DNA from: Bradyrhizobium niftali
Lineage (GTDB): Bacteria > Pseudomonadota > Alphaproteobacteria > Rhizobiales > Xanthobacteraceae
Direction: 5' to 3'
Length of the DNA stretch: 64,000 nucleotides
Assembly (NCBI RefSeq): GCF_004571025.1
Contig: NZ_SPQT01000014.1
Location: 1-64,000, forward strand
Made by a program: the position numbers and the translations under genes
The notes under the pieces: model-generated
The model's input: only the letters and a program-made list of their open reading frames with translations
What the model was told of the DNA's origin: nothing
Databases searched by the model: none
Shown here: in pieces, positions 40,938 to 48,481 of the stretch
Layout of the letters: each line of letters opens with the position of its first letter
Position numbering within the stretch: position 1 is the first letter of the stretch

Positions 40938-41915
40938 ATGGAGGAGACGCTGCCGCCGGATTCCGCCGGTGCTTGGGGCGTGTCCGCGTCGACCAGCCTC
41001 GAGGCCTACCGCGCCTTGCGCGCCGACCGGTCGCGATGGCTGCCGATCGCGCTCGACATCGCGCGCAGCCACGGTCTCGACGTCGGCGCGCCACAGGTGT
41101 TTGTAACAGGCACCAATCTCGTGGTCGGCCTCTGTGACGGCCTGATCCTGAAGATCTTCCCGCCGCTGCTCCACGCGCAATTCATCTCCGAGCGCGGTTC
41201 GCTGACGCAGCTCGCAGGCCGGCTTCAGGTGCCGATTCCCGAGATCGTCGCAGAGGGCGCGCGCGACGGCTGGCCCTATCTCGTCATCACGCGCCTTGCC
41301 GGCACGCTCGGCTCGGAGGTGTGGCCGTCTTTGCCGGAAGACCAGAAGGAGCGCCTGCTGCGCCGGATCGGTGAGACCATCGCGGCCGTGCAGCGCGCGC
41401 CGCTTGGTCCTCTCGCGGCAATCGAGCCGCGCTGGGACGAGTTCATGCGCGCCCAGATGCAGGGCTGCCGCGCCAGGCACCAGCGGCTCGGCCTTGCGCC
41501 CAAATTCCTTGGAGGCCTCGACGATCTCCTGCGCGATGCGGCCCGCCTCATCCCGATGGACGCGCCGCCGGTGATCCTGACCGGCGAATACATTCCGGAG
41601 AACTTTCTGCTCGCCTGCGATGACGGGCAATGGTCGCTCGCCGGCCTGTTCGACTTCGGCGACGTGCGGGCGGGATGGCGCGACTACGACCTGCTCGGCC
41701 CCGGCGCCTTCATGGCGGCGGGCCGGCCCGGCCGGGTGCGCAGCCTGCTCGAAGGCTTCGGCTATGCCAAGCCGGACTATGCGCTCAAGCGGCGCCTGAT
41801 GGCCCTGATGCTGCTGCACCACGCCAGCGATCTCAACAGCCACATCTGCATCGAGGGCTGGCAGGACAAGGCGCACGATCTCGTCGAGCTGCAGGAGCTG
41901 ATCTGGGCGGAGTGA
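40938..41915 (+). CDS. APH-fold phosphotransferase-like protein, atypical catalytic loop
   Basis: A 325-residue protein with the aminoglycoside-phosphotransferase/protein-kinase-like fold. The N-lobe has DGLILKIFPP with a candidate nucleotide-binding Lys, and the C-lobe has FDFGDVRAGWRDYDLLGP with the metal-binding Asp of the DFG-like motif. The catalytic loop, normally HGDxxxxN, reads TGEYIPEN (about residue 219): His is Thr and Asp is Glu. It may be a catalytically altered kinase or a pseudokinase. I chose ATG at 40938; GTG at 40935 is an alternative. It lies 24 bases after the inhibitor gene, so it belongs to the same operon. Substrate unknown. Confidence 0.8.
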   Translation: MEETLPPDSAGAWGVSASTSLEAYRALRADRSRWLPIALDIARSHGLDVGAPQVFVTGTNLVVGLCDGLILKIFPPLLHAQFISERGSLTQLAGRLQVPIPEIVAEGARDGWPYLVITRLAGTLGSEVWPSLPEDQKERLLRRIGETIAAVQRAPLGPLAAIEPRWDEFMRAQMQGCRARHQRLGLAPKFLGGLDDLLRDAARLIPMDAPPVILTGEYIPENFLLACDDGQWSLAGLFDFGDVRAGWRDYDLLGPGAFMAAGRPGRVRSLLEGFGYAKPDYALKRRLMALMLLHHASDLNSHICIEGWQDKAHDLVELQELIWAE

Positions 41916-41937
41916 GGGCTCTCGCTCCACCCTCCGT

Positions 41938-42091
41938 CGTCGTCCTGGACAAGTGTAGCGTCTGGCAACGCGAAGCGTTGTCCAGCAGCGTAGCGCCGAT
42001 CCAGGACCCATTACCCCAGGGAGAAGTTTGGCGAAGACTCGTGGTTGCCAGCTTGGCGCCGCAACTGGGTCCTGGCTTTCGCCAGGACGAC
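41938..42091. repeat. GTCGTCCCGG-type palindromic element, copy 4
   Basis: Ends CGTCGTCCTGGAC and CGCCAGGACGACG, a variant of the GTCGTCCCGG family. The conserved core GGGAGAAGTTTGGCGAAGAC is at 42020-42039. It begins 22 bases past the APH-like gene and lies upstream of the ABC importer promoter. Confidence 0.83.
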
Positions 42092-42163
42092 GGCGGTTGA
42101 ATAGGCCGCCTACCAAATAAGCCGATGTTCCGCGCAGCTCATTTCACAAGCAAATGCGTCTCT

Positions 42164-42173
42164 TTGTATGCAA
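42164..42173. promoter_or_regulatory. Candidate GntR/FCD operator
   Basis: TTGTATGCAA, close to the TTGTATACAA-type site used by several FCD/VanR-type regulators. It lies about 105 bases upstream of the sigma-54 promoter; a related sequence TTGTGTACAG lies at the atzF promoter (52971-52980). The gene for an FCD regulator ends this operon. Weak because such decamers occur by chance. Confidence 0.3.
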
Positions 42174-42268
42174 TGTCCAAGGTCCGCGCGTCAGCGCCGC
42201 GCCCCTCTCTCGTTCAATTTCTAGCATAATATCAATAGATTAACCGCGGAGTAAGCATCCGTTAAGCT

Positions 42269-42285
42269 CTGGCACGAACCTTGCG
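42269..42285 (+). promoter_or_regulatory. Sigma-54 (-24/-12) promoter of the importer-atz operon
   Basis: CTGGCACGAACCTTGCG matches the consensus YTGGCACGRNNNTTGCW at every fixed position except the last. Spacing between GG and GC is exact. The predicted start of transcription is about 42296, giving a leader of about 30 bases to the binding-protein ATG. Confidence 0.82.
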
Positions 42286-42326
42286 AATCCAGTTCCAACC
42301 AGAAACTTTTGTGTTGGAGCGATTTC

Positions 42327-43949
42327 ATGAAGCGCCGCGATTTCCTCAAGTCCGTTTCCGGATTGGCCGCAGGCGCGGCGCTTCCGGCCATGCCGTCGGT
42401 GATCTCCTCGGCCAAGGCCGATGCGCGTTCGGAGACTCTGCTGATCGTCTCGGAGGGCGGCCCCAACAATCTCGACATCCACGGCGTCGGCACCAACGTG
42501 CCCGGCTATGAGGTGTCCTGGAATTGCTACGACCGGCTGATCAGCCACGAGATGAAGAGCGGCCCCGGCGGAGTGCCCTATTACGACCGCGACAAGTTCA
42601 AGGGCGAGCTCGCCGAGGACATGAAGATCAACGACATGTCGGTCACCTTCAAGCTGAAGAAGAACGCCAAGTTCCACGACGGCGCGCCCGTCACCGCCAA
42701 GGACGTGAAGTGGTCGCTCGACCGCGCCGTCAGCGTCGGCGGCTTTCCGACCTTCCAGATGAGCGCGGGCTCGCTCACAAAACCCGAACAGTTCGTGGTG
42801 GTCGACGACGGCACCGTGCGCGTCGACTTCGCCAAGAAGGACAAGCTGACGATTCCCGATCTCGCGGTCATCGTGCCCTGCATCGTCAATTCCGAGCTGG
42901 TGAAGAAGAACGCCAGCGAGAAAGACCCGTGGGGTCTCGAGTACACGAAGCAGCAGACCGCGGGCTCCGGCGCCTACAAGGTGACGAAGTGGACCGCCGG
43001 CACCGAAGTCATCATGGAGCGCAACGAGGATTGGGTCGGCGGCCCGCTGCCGAAGATCAAGCGCGTGATCTGGCGCATGGTGCCGCAGGCCGGCAACCGC
43101 CGCGCGCTGCTGGAGCGCGGCGACGCCGACATCTCCTACGAGCTGCCGTTCAAGGATTTCCAGGAGATGAAGGCGAGCGGCAAGCTCAACGTGGTGTCGC
43201 TGCCGTTCTCCAACGGCATCCAGTATATCGGCATGAACGTGACCAAGCCGCCGTTCGACAACGTGAAGGTGCGGCAGGCCATCGCCTATGCGCTGCCCTA
43301 CCAGAAGATCATGGACGCGGTGCTGTTCGGGCTCGGCAACCCGATGTTCGGCGCCGCCAAGGACAAGCCGACGGAAGTCGCCTGGCCGCAGCAGCACAAA
43401 TACAACACCGACATGGAGAAGGCGAAGGCGCTGCTGGCTGAGGCCGGCTACGCCAACGGCTTCGAGACCACGATCTCGTTCGACCTCAACTTCGCCGGCG
43501 TCAACGAGCCGCTCTGCGTGCTGGTGCAGGAATCGCTCGCGCAGCTCGGCATCAAGACCACCATCAACAAGGTGCCCGGCGCCAACTGGCGCACCGAATT
43601 GAACAAGAAGGAGATGCCGCTCTTCACCAACGTGTTCTCGGGCTGGCTCGATTACCCCGAATACTTCTTCTACTGGTGCTATCACGGCAACAATTCCGTC
43701 TTCAACACCATGAGCTACAAGTCGGCGGAGATGGACAAGCTGATCGACGGCGCGCGCGTCGCGGCCGCGAGCGGCGATACCGCGACCTACGACACCGACG
43801 TGAAGGGCTTCGTCGATCTCGCCTACGCCGACGTCCCGCGCATCCCGCTGTACCAGCCCTTCGTCAACGTCGCGATGCAGAAGAACATCAGCGGTTACCA
43901 ATACTGGTTCCACCGCCGCCTCGATTACCGCGCGATGGCGAAGGGGTGA
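42327..43949 (+). CDS. Family 5 (peptide/ureide-type) ABC substrate-binding protein, Tat-exported
   Basis: A 540-residue family 5 solute-binding protein (DppA/OppA type). It has a Tat signal (MKRRDFLKSVSGLAAGAALP) and the typical beginning of the mature domain, TLLIVSEGGPNNLDIHG. The standard pattern AEDMKINDMSVTFKLKKNAK and FHDGAPVTAKDVKWSLDRA follows, and later KPPFDNVKVRQAIAYAL. ATG at 42327 with GGAG upstream; the leader after the sigma-54 promoter is short. First gene of the importer-atz operon. Family 5 proteins bind peptides, but members near amide hydrolases often take up ureides or heterocycles; the downstream atz genes make this likely here. Confidence 0.92.
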   Translation: MKRRDFLKSVSGLAAGAALPAMPSVISSAKADARSETLLIVSEGGPNNLDIHGVGTNVPGYEVSWNCYDRLISHEMKSGPGGVPYYDRDKFKGELAEDMKINDMSVTFKLKKNAKFHDGAPVTAKDVKWSLDRAVSVGGFPTFQMSAGSLTKPEQFVVVDDGTVRVDFAKKDKLTIPDLAVIVPCIVNSELVKKNASEKDPWGLEYTKQQTAGSGAYKVTKWTAGTEVIMERNEDWVGGPLPKIKRVIWRMVPQAGNRRALLERGDADISYELPFKDFQEMKASGKLNVVSLPFSNGIQYIGMNVTKPPFDNVKVRQAIAYALPYQKIMDAVLFGLGNPMFGAAKDKPTEVAWPQQHKYNTDMEKAKALLAEAGYANGFETTISFDLNFAGVNEPLCVLVQESLAQLGIKTTINKVPGANWRTELNKKEMPLFTNVFSGWLDYPEYFFYWCYHGNNSVFNTMSYKSAEMDKLIDGARVAAASGDTATYDTDVKGFVDLAYADVPRIPLYQPFVNVAMQKNISGYQYWFHRRLDYRAMAKG

Positions 43950-44018
43950 TGCGTCATGGTCGGCGCAAGCAACACGTCCGCGTCTCTGAGCTTTTCTCGC
44001 TCGAGTGAGGCGGCCACC

Positions 44019-44160
44019 GCTCTCTCACTCCCTCCCCCCTTGCGGGGTCCAAGGCGAGCGAAGCTCGCTCTCGAGGGCGGGGAGGGGGGTAGCCACGAAC
44101 TCCGACCTCGCTTGGGGCGACCCCCCTCCCTAACCCTCCCCCGCAAGGGGGGAGGGAACG
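44019..44160. repeat. CCTCCCCC...GGGGGAGG inverted repeat element, copy 3
   Basis: Two inverted arms (CTCTCACTCCCTCCCCCCTT near the left, CCCCCGCAAGGGGGGAGGGA near the right) flank a central part with AGCGAAGCTCGCTCTCGAG. It sits between the binding-protein and first permease genes of one operon, 60 bases from the permease start. Confidence 0.85.
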
Positions 44161-44218
44161 CAGCGGCGCAAGCCGCGCGAGTCTGCTCCCGATTGCAAGG
44201 CAGAAGGAGAGCGCTTCC

Positions 44219-45232
44219 ATGCTGACCATGATCGGCAAGCGCCTGATGTTCGCGATCCCATCGCTCATCGGCGTCGTCATCGTCACCTTCCTGCTGACGC
44301 GCGCGCTGCCGGGCGATCCCGCCGCGTATTTCGCCGGTCCCGCGGCGACGAAGGAGGCCGTCGAGCAGATCCGCAAGAAGCTCGGTCTCGATAGGCCGCT
44401 GATCGAGCAGTTCTTCCGCTACACCAACGACCTCGCCCATGGCGATTTCGGCAACTCGCTCACCACAGGCCAGCCGGTCGCGGCCGAGATCCGCAATCGC
44501 CTGCCGGCGTCGGCCGAGCTGACGTTGCTCGGCCTCATCGTCTCGATCGTCATCGCCATTCCGCTCGGCGTGCTGGCGGCAACGCGGCCGGGATCATGGG
44601 TCGATCACCTCTGTCGGGTCACGACGACGGCCGGCGTCTCGCTGCCGGTGTTCTTTACCGGCCTCGTTCTCGTTTACGTCTTCTATTTCCGGCTCGGCTG
44701 GTCGCCGGCGCCGCTCGGCCGCCTCGACGTGTTCTACAGCGCGCCGCCGACGGTGACCGGCTTCTATCTGATCGACACGCTGATCGCGCGCGACTTCGAG
44801 GCGTTCCGCTCGGCGCTGAGCCAGCTCATCTTGCCGGCGACGACGCTTGCGATCTTCTCGCTGGCGCCGATCGCGCGCATGACCCGCGCCTCGATGCTCG
44901 CCGTGCTCGCCTCCGAATTCGTCCGCACCGCGCGCGCCAGCGGGCTGTCGCCGGCGACCGTCATCGTCACCTACGCCTTCCGCAACGCGATGCTGCCTGT
45001 GATCACCACGCTGAGCATGGTGTTCTCGTTCCTGCTGGGTGCGAACGTGCTGGTGGAAAAGGTGTTCGCCTGGCCCGGCATCGGCTCCTATGCGGTGGAA
45101 GCGCTGATCTCGTCGGACTTCGCGCCGGTGCAGGGTTTCGTGCTGACCATGGCGGTCATGTACGTGCTGCTCAATCTCGTGATCGACATTCTCTATGGCG
45201 TGATCGATCCGCGCGTCAGGTTGGAGGGTTAG
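44219..45232 (+). CDS. ABC transporter permease (DppB-like)
   Basis: A 337-residue inner-membrane permease of the binding-protein-dependent, DppB/OppB type. Helix 1 is MFAIPSLIGVVIVTFLLTRA, followed by PGDPAAYFAGP and the conserved KLGLDRPLIEQF; six helices in all, with the EAA loop as ARASGLSPATVIVTYAFRNA and the end reading VIDPRVRLEG. ATG at 44219 with AAGGAGA seven bases upstream. It is the second gene of the importer operon, separated from the binding protein by a repeat. It pairs with the DppC-like permease to make the channel. Confidence 0.93.
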   Translation: MLTMIGKRLMFAIPSLIGVVIVTFLLTRALPGDPAAYFAGPAATKEAVEQIRKKLGLDRPLIEQFFRYTNDLAHGDFGNSLTTGQPVAAEIRNRLPASAELTLLGLIVSIVIAIPLGVLAATRPGSWVDHLCRVTTTAGVSLPVFFTGLVLVYVFYFRLGWSPAPLGRLDVFYSAPPTVTGFYLIDTLIARDFEAFRSALSQLILPATTLAIFSLAPIARMTRASMLAVLASEFVRTARASGLSPATVIVTYAFRNAMLPVITTLSMVFSFLLGANVLVEKVFAWPGIGSYAVEALISSDFAPVQGFVLTMAVMYVLLNLVIDILYGVIDPRVRLEG

Positions 45233-45280
45233 CGCATGATCCGGAAAAGTGGAGGCCGGTTTTCCGATCAGATCATGCGC
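45232..45280. repeat. GCATGATCCGG palindromic element, copy 3
   Basis: GCGCATGATCCGGAAAAGTG, then GGAGGCCGGTTTTCCGATCA and GATCATGCGC, 49 bases, starting at the stop codon of the DppB-like gene and ending 14 bases before the DppC start. A diverged core distinguishes it from copies 1 and 2. Confidence 0.85.
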
Positions 45281-45294
45281 AAAAGGAGAGTCAC

Positions 45295-46194
45295 ATGAGC
45301 ACCGTTGCGCCTGCTGTTGAGCCCGTCGGCCCTGCGCGAACCTCGGGACTCGTCGCAATCCTCGAACAGACCCGCTACGTTCTCGGCGAGAACAAGGTCA
45401 CGGGCTTTGCCTTCGCGTTGCTGATCGTGATCCTCATCGCCGCGATCTTCGGTCCCTATGTGGTGCCGTATGATCCGCTCGCCTCCGACACCGCCGCGTC
45501 GTTGAAGCCGCCCTCGGCGGCACACTGGTTCGGCACCGACCAATTGGGCCGCGACATCTTCAGCCGCGTCGTGGTGGCGACACGGCTCGATACGTTCATC
45601 GCGGTCGCCTCCGTCGTGCTGGTGTTCCTGATGGGCGGGCTCGCCGGCATCGCGGCCGGTTATTTCGGCGGCTGGACCGATCGCATCGTCGGCCGCATCG
45701 CCGACACCATCATGGCTTTCCCGCTGTTCGTGCTGGCGATGGGCATCGTCGCAGCGCTCGGCAACACCGTGCAGAACATCATCCTGGCGACCGCCATCGT
45801 GAACTTCCCGCTTTATGCGCGCGTTGCACGTGCGGAAGCCAATGTCCGCCGCAATGCCGGCTTCGTGCAGGCCGCGCGCCTGTCTGGCAACGGCGAATTC
45901 CGCATCCTGCTGGTGCATATCCTGCCCAACATCATGCCGATCATGATCGTGCAGATGTCGCTGACCATGGGCTACGCCATCCTCAACGCCGCCGGCCTGT
46001 CCTTCATCGGCCTCGGTGTTCGACCGCCGACCGCCGAATGGGGCATCATGGTCGCGGAAGGCGCCGGCTTCATGGTCTCAGGCGAATGGTGGATCGCGCT
46101 GTTCCCGGGCCTTGCTCTGATGATCGCCGTGTTCTGCTTCAACCTCCTCGGCGACGGCCTGCGCGACATCGTCGACCCGCAGCGGAGGACGTGA
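45295..46194 (+). CDS. ABC transporter permease (DppC-like)
   Basis: A 299-residue permease of the DppC/OppC type. After an N-terminal extension (about 40 residues) comes FAFALLIVILIAAIFGPYVV, the DppC signature LKPPSAAHWFGTDQLGRDIF, five further helices and the EAA loop QAARLSGNGEFRILLVHILP. ATG at 45295 with AAAGGAGAG at good distance, the best ribosome-binding site in the operon. It forms the channel with the DppB-like protein. The next gene, after a repeat region, encodes the double ATPase. Confidence 0.93.
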   Translation: MSTVAPAVEPVGPARTSGLVAILEQTRYVLGENKVTGFAFALLIVILIAAIFGPYVVPYDPLASDTAASLKPPSAAHWFGTDQLGRDIFSRVVVATRLDTFIAVASVVLVFLMGGLAGIAAGYFGGWTDRIVGRIADTIMAFPLFVLAMGIVAALGNTVQNIILATAIVNFPLYARVARAEANVRRNAGFVQAARLSGNGEFRILLVHILPNIMPIMIVQMSLTMGYAILNAAGLSFIGLGVRPPTAEWGIMVAEGAGFMVSGEWWIALFPGLALMIAVFCFNLLGDGLRDIVDPQRRT

Positions 46195-46229
46195 GGGATG
46201 GTCGGGTTCGGGTGCGAGCAGCGAAGCTG

Positions 46230-46404
46230 TGAGGGGGGCACAACTCTCTCGCTCCCTCCCCCCTTGCGGGGGAGGGGCAGGGAGGGGGGTAGCCCCAAGC
46301 ACGGTCTGAGTTCGTGGCTACCCCCTCCCTGCCCTCGAGAGCGAGCTTCGCTCGCCTCGGACCCCGCAAGGGGGGAGGGAATGAGAGAGCGGTGCCCGCC
46401 TCAC
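46230..46404. repeat. CCTCCCCC...GGGGGAGG inverted repeat element, copy 4
   Basis: Two inverted arms (GCTCCCTCCCCCCTTGCGGG at the left and CCCCGCAAGGGGGGAGGGAA at the right) around a centre with CGAGAGCGAGCTTCGCTCGC, very like the element at 44.0 kb. It occupies most of the 301-base gap between the DppC and ATPase genes; I see no gene there. Confidence 0.87.
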
Positions 46405-46495
46405 ACGAAAATCTTAGGCCAAAATTCTCAAACGATTCCAACCCCGTTCTACTGTGCATGGGGTTGTTTTCGCCATTTTTGATCGGGAGGCCCTC

Positions 46496-48277
46496 ATGAC
46501 CACCCAGCCCCTGCTCGACGTCCAGGACCTCACGGTCGAATTCACCACCCGCCGCGGCATCGTGAAAGCGGTGCAGCACGTCAACATCTCCGTCGCCAAG
46601 GGCGAGACTCTCGCCATCGTCGGCGAGTCCGGCTCCGGCAAGTCGGTGACGTCATACGCGGTGATGCGCATCCTCGACCGGGCGGGGCGGATCGCCGAAG
46701 GCTCGGTGATGTTCTCGGGTATCGACGTGAAGGCGGCATCGGAAGACCAGATGCGCGATCTGCGCGGCCGCGAAGTCTCGATGATCTTCCAGAACCCGCG
46801 CGCGGCACTGAACCCGATCCGCAAGGTCGGCGACCAGATCGAGGACGTGCTGCGCACTCATGTGCAGCAGGCTCAGGTCGCTGATCACGGCGAGAAGGCG
46901 ATCGAGGCGCTGGAGCAGGTCAAGATCGCCCGTCCGCGCGAGCGCTACCACGCCTATCCGTTCGAACTGTCCGGCGGCATGTGCCAGCGCGTCGTCATCG
47001 CGCTCGCGCTGGCCTGCAATCCGCAACTGCTGATCGCGGACGAACCGACCACCGGCCTCGACGTCACCACCCAGAAGGCGGTGATGGACCTGATCGTCGA
47101 ACTGACCAAGCGCCGCGCGATGTCGACCATCCTGATCACGCATGATCTCGGACTTGCGGCGGCCTATTGCGACCGCGTCGTGGTGATGGAGAAGGGCCGG
47201 GTGGTCGAGACCGCCAAAGCCGCCGACATCTTCGCCAATCCGCAGCATCCCTACACCAAGAAGCTGATGCGCGCGACGCCGCGGCTCGGCGTGTCACTCA
47301 GGGATTTGTTGCCGGAGGAGGAGGGTGCATCCCAATCCGCATCCGTCATGGCCGGGCCTGACCCGGCCATCCATCACGCTTCGCAAGATTCGTCCCAATC
47401 GATGGACCCCCGGGTCAAGCCGGGGGGTGACGAGACGTCAAAGCCCCTCCTGCTCATCGAAAAGCTGGTCAAGGAATATCCCCGTCAGGGCGCCACCGCC
47501 GTGCTCGGAAAACTGTTCGGCCGCAAGCCGGCGCCGGAGCCCGATGTGTTCCGCGCCGTCGACGGCATCAGCTTCTCGATCGGCCATGGCGAGAGCGTCG
47601 GCCTCGTCGGCGAATCCGGCTGCGGCAAATCGACCACCTCGATGATGGTGATGCGCCTCCTGGACCAGACCTCCGGCCTCATCCAGTTCGACGGCGAGGA
47701 CATCGGCGGCATCGCTCCGGCCTCGTTTGCCCGGCTGCCCCAGCGCAGCCGCATCCAGATGGTGTTCCAGGACCCGACCGACAGTCTCAACCCGCGCTTC
47801 ACCGCCGCGCGCGCCATCGCCGACCCGATCATGCAACTCGGCGACATCAGGGGCCGTGACGCGCTCCGCGCCCGCTGCGAGGAACTGGCGACCATGGTCG
47901 GCCTGCCGCATAATCTGCTGGATCGGTTTCCGCACCAATTGTCCGGGGGCCAGAAGGCCCGCGTCGGCATCGCCCGTGCCATTGCCCTGCATCCGAAACT
48001 CGTCATTCTCGACGAGCCGACCGCGGCGCTCGACGTCTCGGTCCAGGCCGTGGTCCTCAACCTGCTCCAGGACCTCAAGGCGCGGCTAGGTATGAGCTAT
48101 CTGTTCGTCTCGCATGATTTGAACGTAGTGCGCTTGTTGTGCGATCGTGTCATTGTGATGCGGACGGGTCGAATCGTCGAGGAAGGCTCTTCCGAGAGGG
48201 TCTTGAGCGATCCGCAGGACGACTACACCAAGGAGCTGCTGACGGCGATCCCGCATCCGCCGTTGCCGGCACACTGA
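46496..48277 (+). CDS. Double ATP-binding protein of the ABC importer (DppD-DppF fusion)
   Basis: A 593-residue protein with two ATPase domains in tandem, as in GsiA/YejF. Domain 1 (about residues 5-265): Walker A GESGSGKS, signature LSGGMCQRVVIALAL, Walker B LLIADEPTTGLD. Domain 2 (about 325-590): GESGCGKS, LSGGQKARVGIARAI, VILDEPTAALD. The linker (about residues 283-313) is encoded by a dispersed repeat in frame: VMAGPDPAIHHA and MDPRVKPGGDE. Both domains look intact. ATG at 46496 with GGGAGG upstream. Third component of the importer; it is followed 17 bases on by atzG. Confidence 0.94.
   Translation: MTTQPLLDVQDLTVEFTTRRGIVKAVQHVNISVAKGETLAIVGESGSGKSVTSYAVMRILDRAGRIAEGSVMFSGIDVKAASEDQMRDLRGREVSMIFQNPRAALNPIRKVGDQIEDVLRTHVQQAQVADHGEKAIEALEQVKIARPRERYHAYPFELSGGMCQRVVIALALACNPQLLIADEPTTGLDVTTQKAVMDLIVELTKRRAMSTILITHDLGLAAAYCDRVVVMEKGRVVETAKAADIFANPQHPYTKKLMRATPRLGVSLRDLLPEEEGASQSASVMAGPDPAIHHASQDSSQSMDPRVKPGGDETSKPLLLIEKLVKEYPRQGATAVLGKLFGRKPAPEPDVFRAVDGISFSIGHGESVGLVGESGCGKSTTSMMVMRLLDQTSGLIQFDGEDIGGIAPASFARLPQRSRIQMVFQDPTDSLNPRFTAARAIADPIMQLGDIRGRDALRARCEELATMVGLPHNLLDRFPHQLSGGQKARVGIARAIALHPKLVILDEPTAALDVSVQAVVLNLLQDLKARLGMSYLFVSHDLNVVRLLCDRVIVMRTGRIVEEGSSERVLSDPQDDYTKELLTAIPHPPLPAH
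47344..47433. repeat. Dispersed CGTCATGGCCGGG-type repeat inside the ATPase gene
   Basis: CGTCATGGCCGGGCCTGACC...GATGGACCCCCGGGTCAAGC...GGTGACGA is the palindromic element usually found between genes in Bradyrhizobium. Here it is read in frame (no stop) and supplies the linker between the two ATPase domains. Confidence 0.8.
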
Positions 48278-48294
48278 GATTGTTTGGGAGCGTG

Positions 48295-48474
48295 ATGGCC
48301 GAGCCGCTGGACGATTATATCGACGCCGTATCGAAAGCGCTGGCATTGCAGATCGAGGAGGCCTGGAGGCCGGCGGTTCGCGCCAATCTCGAAGTGTCGC
48401 TGCGGCTCGGCCGCCTCGTCGACGAATTCGCGCTGCCGGACGAGACCGAGCCGGCGCCGATCTTCACCGTCTGA
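48295..48474 (+). CDS. atzG: AtzG-like small subunit (DUF4089)
   Basis: A 59-residue protein of the DUF4089/AtzG family, the small partner of the AtzE amidase, comparable with GatC in the GatA-GatC complex. The sequence is largely helical and acidic (LDDYIDAVSKALALQIEEAW, then VRANLEVSLRLGRLVDEFAL). ATG at 48295, with GGGAG seven bases upstream; it follows the ATPase gene by 17 bases and ends 7 bases before atzE. Length and position match AtzG in the cyanuric-acid pathway of Pseudomonas ADP, where it is required for AtzE activity. Often missed in annotation because of its size. Confidence 0.85.
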   Translation: MAEPLDDYIDAVSKALALQIEEAWRPAVRANLEVSLRLGRLVDEFALPDETEPAPIFTV

Positions 48475-48481
48475 CGCCGCC

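Noticed and set aside
42092..42268. NtrC enhancer sites upstream of the importer sigma-54 promoter
   Set aside because: I looked for GCAC-N-GTGC-type palindromes and found none clear enough to call, although an activator site would be expected here or further upstream.
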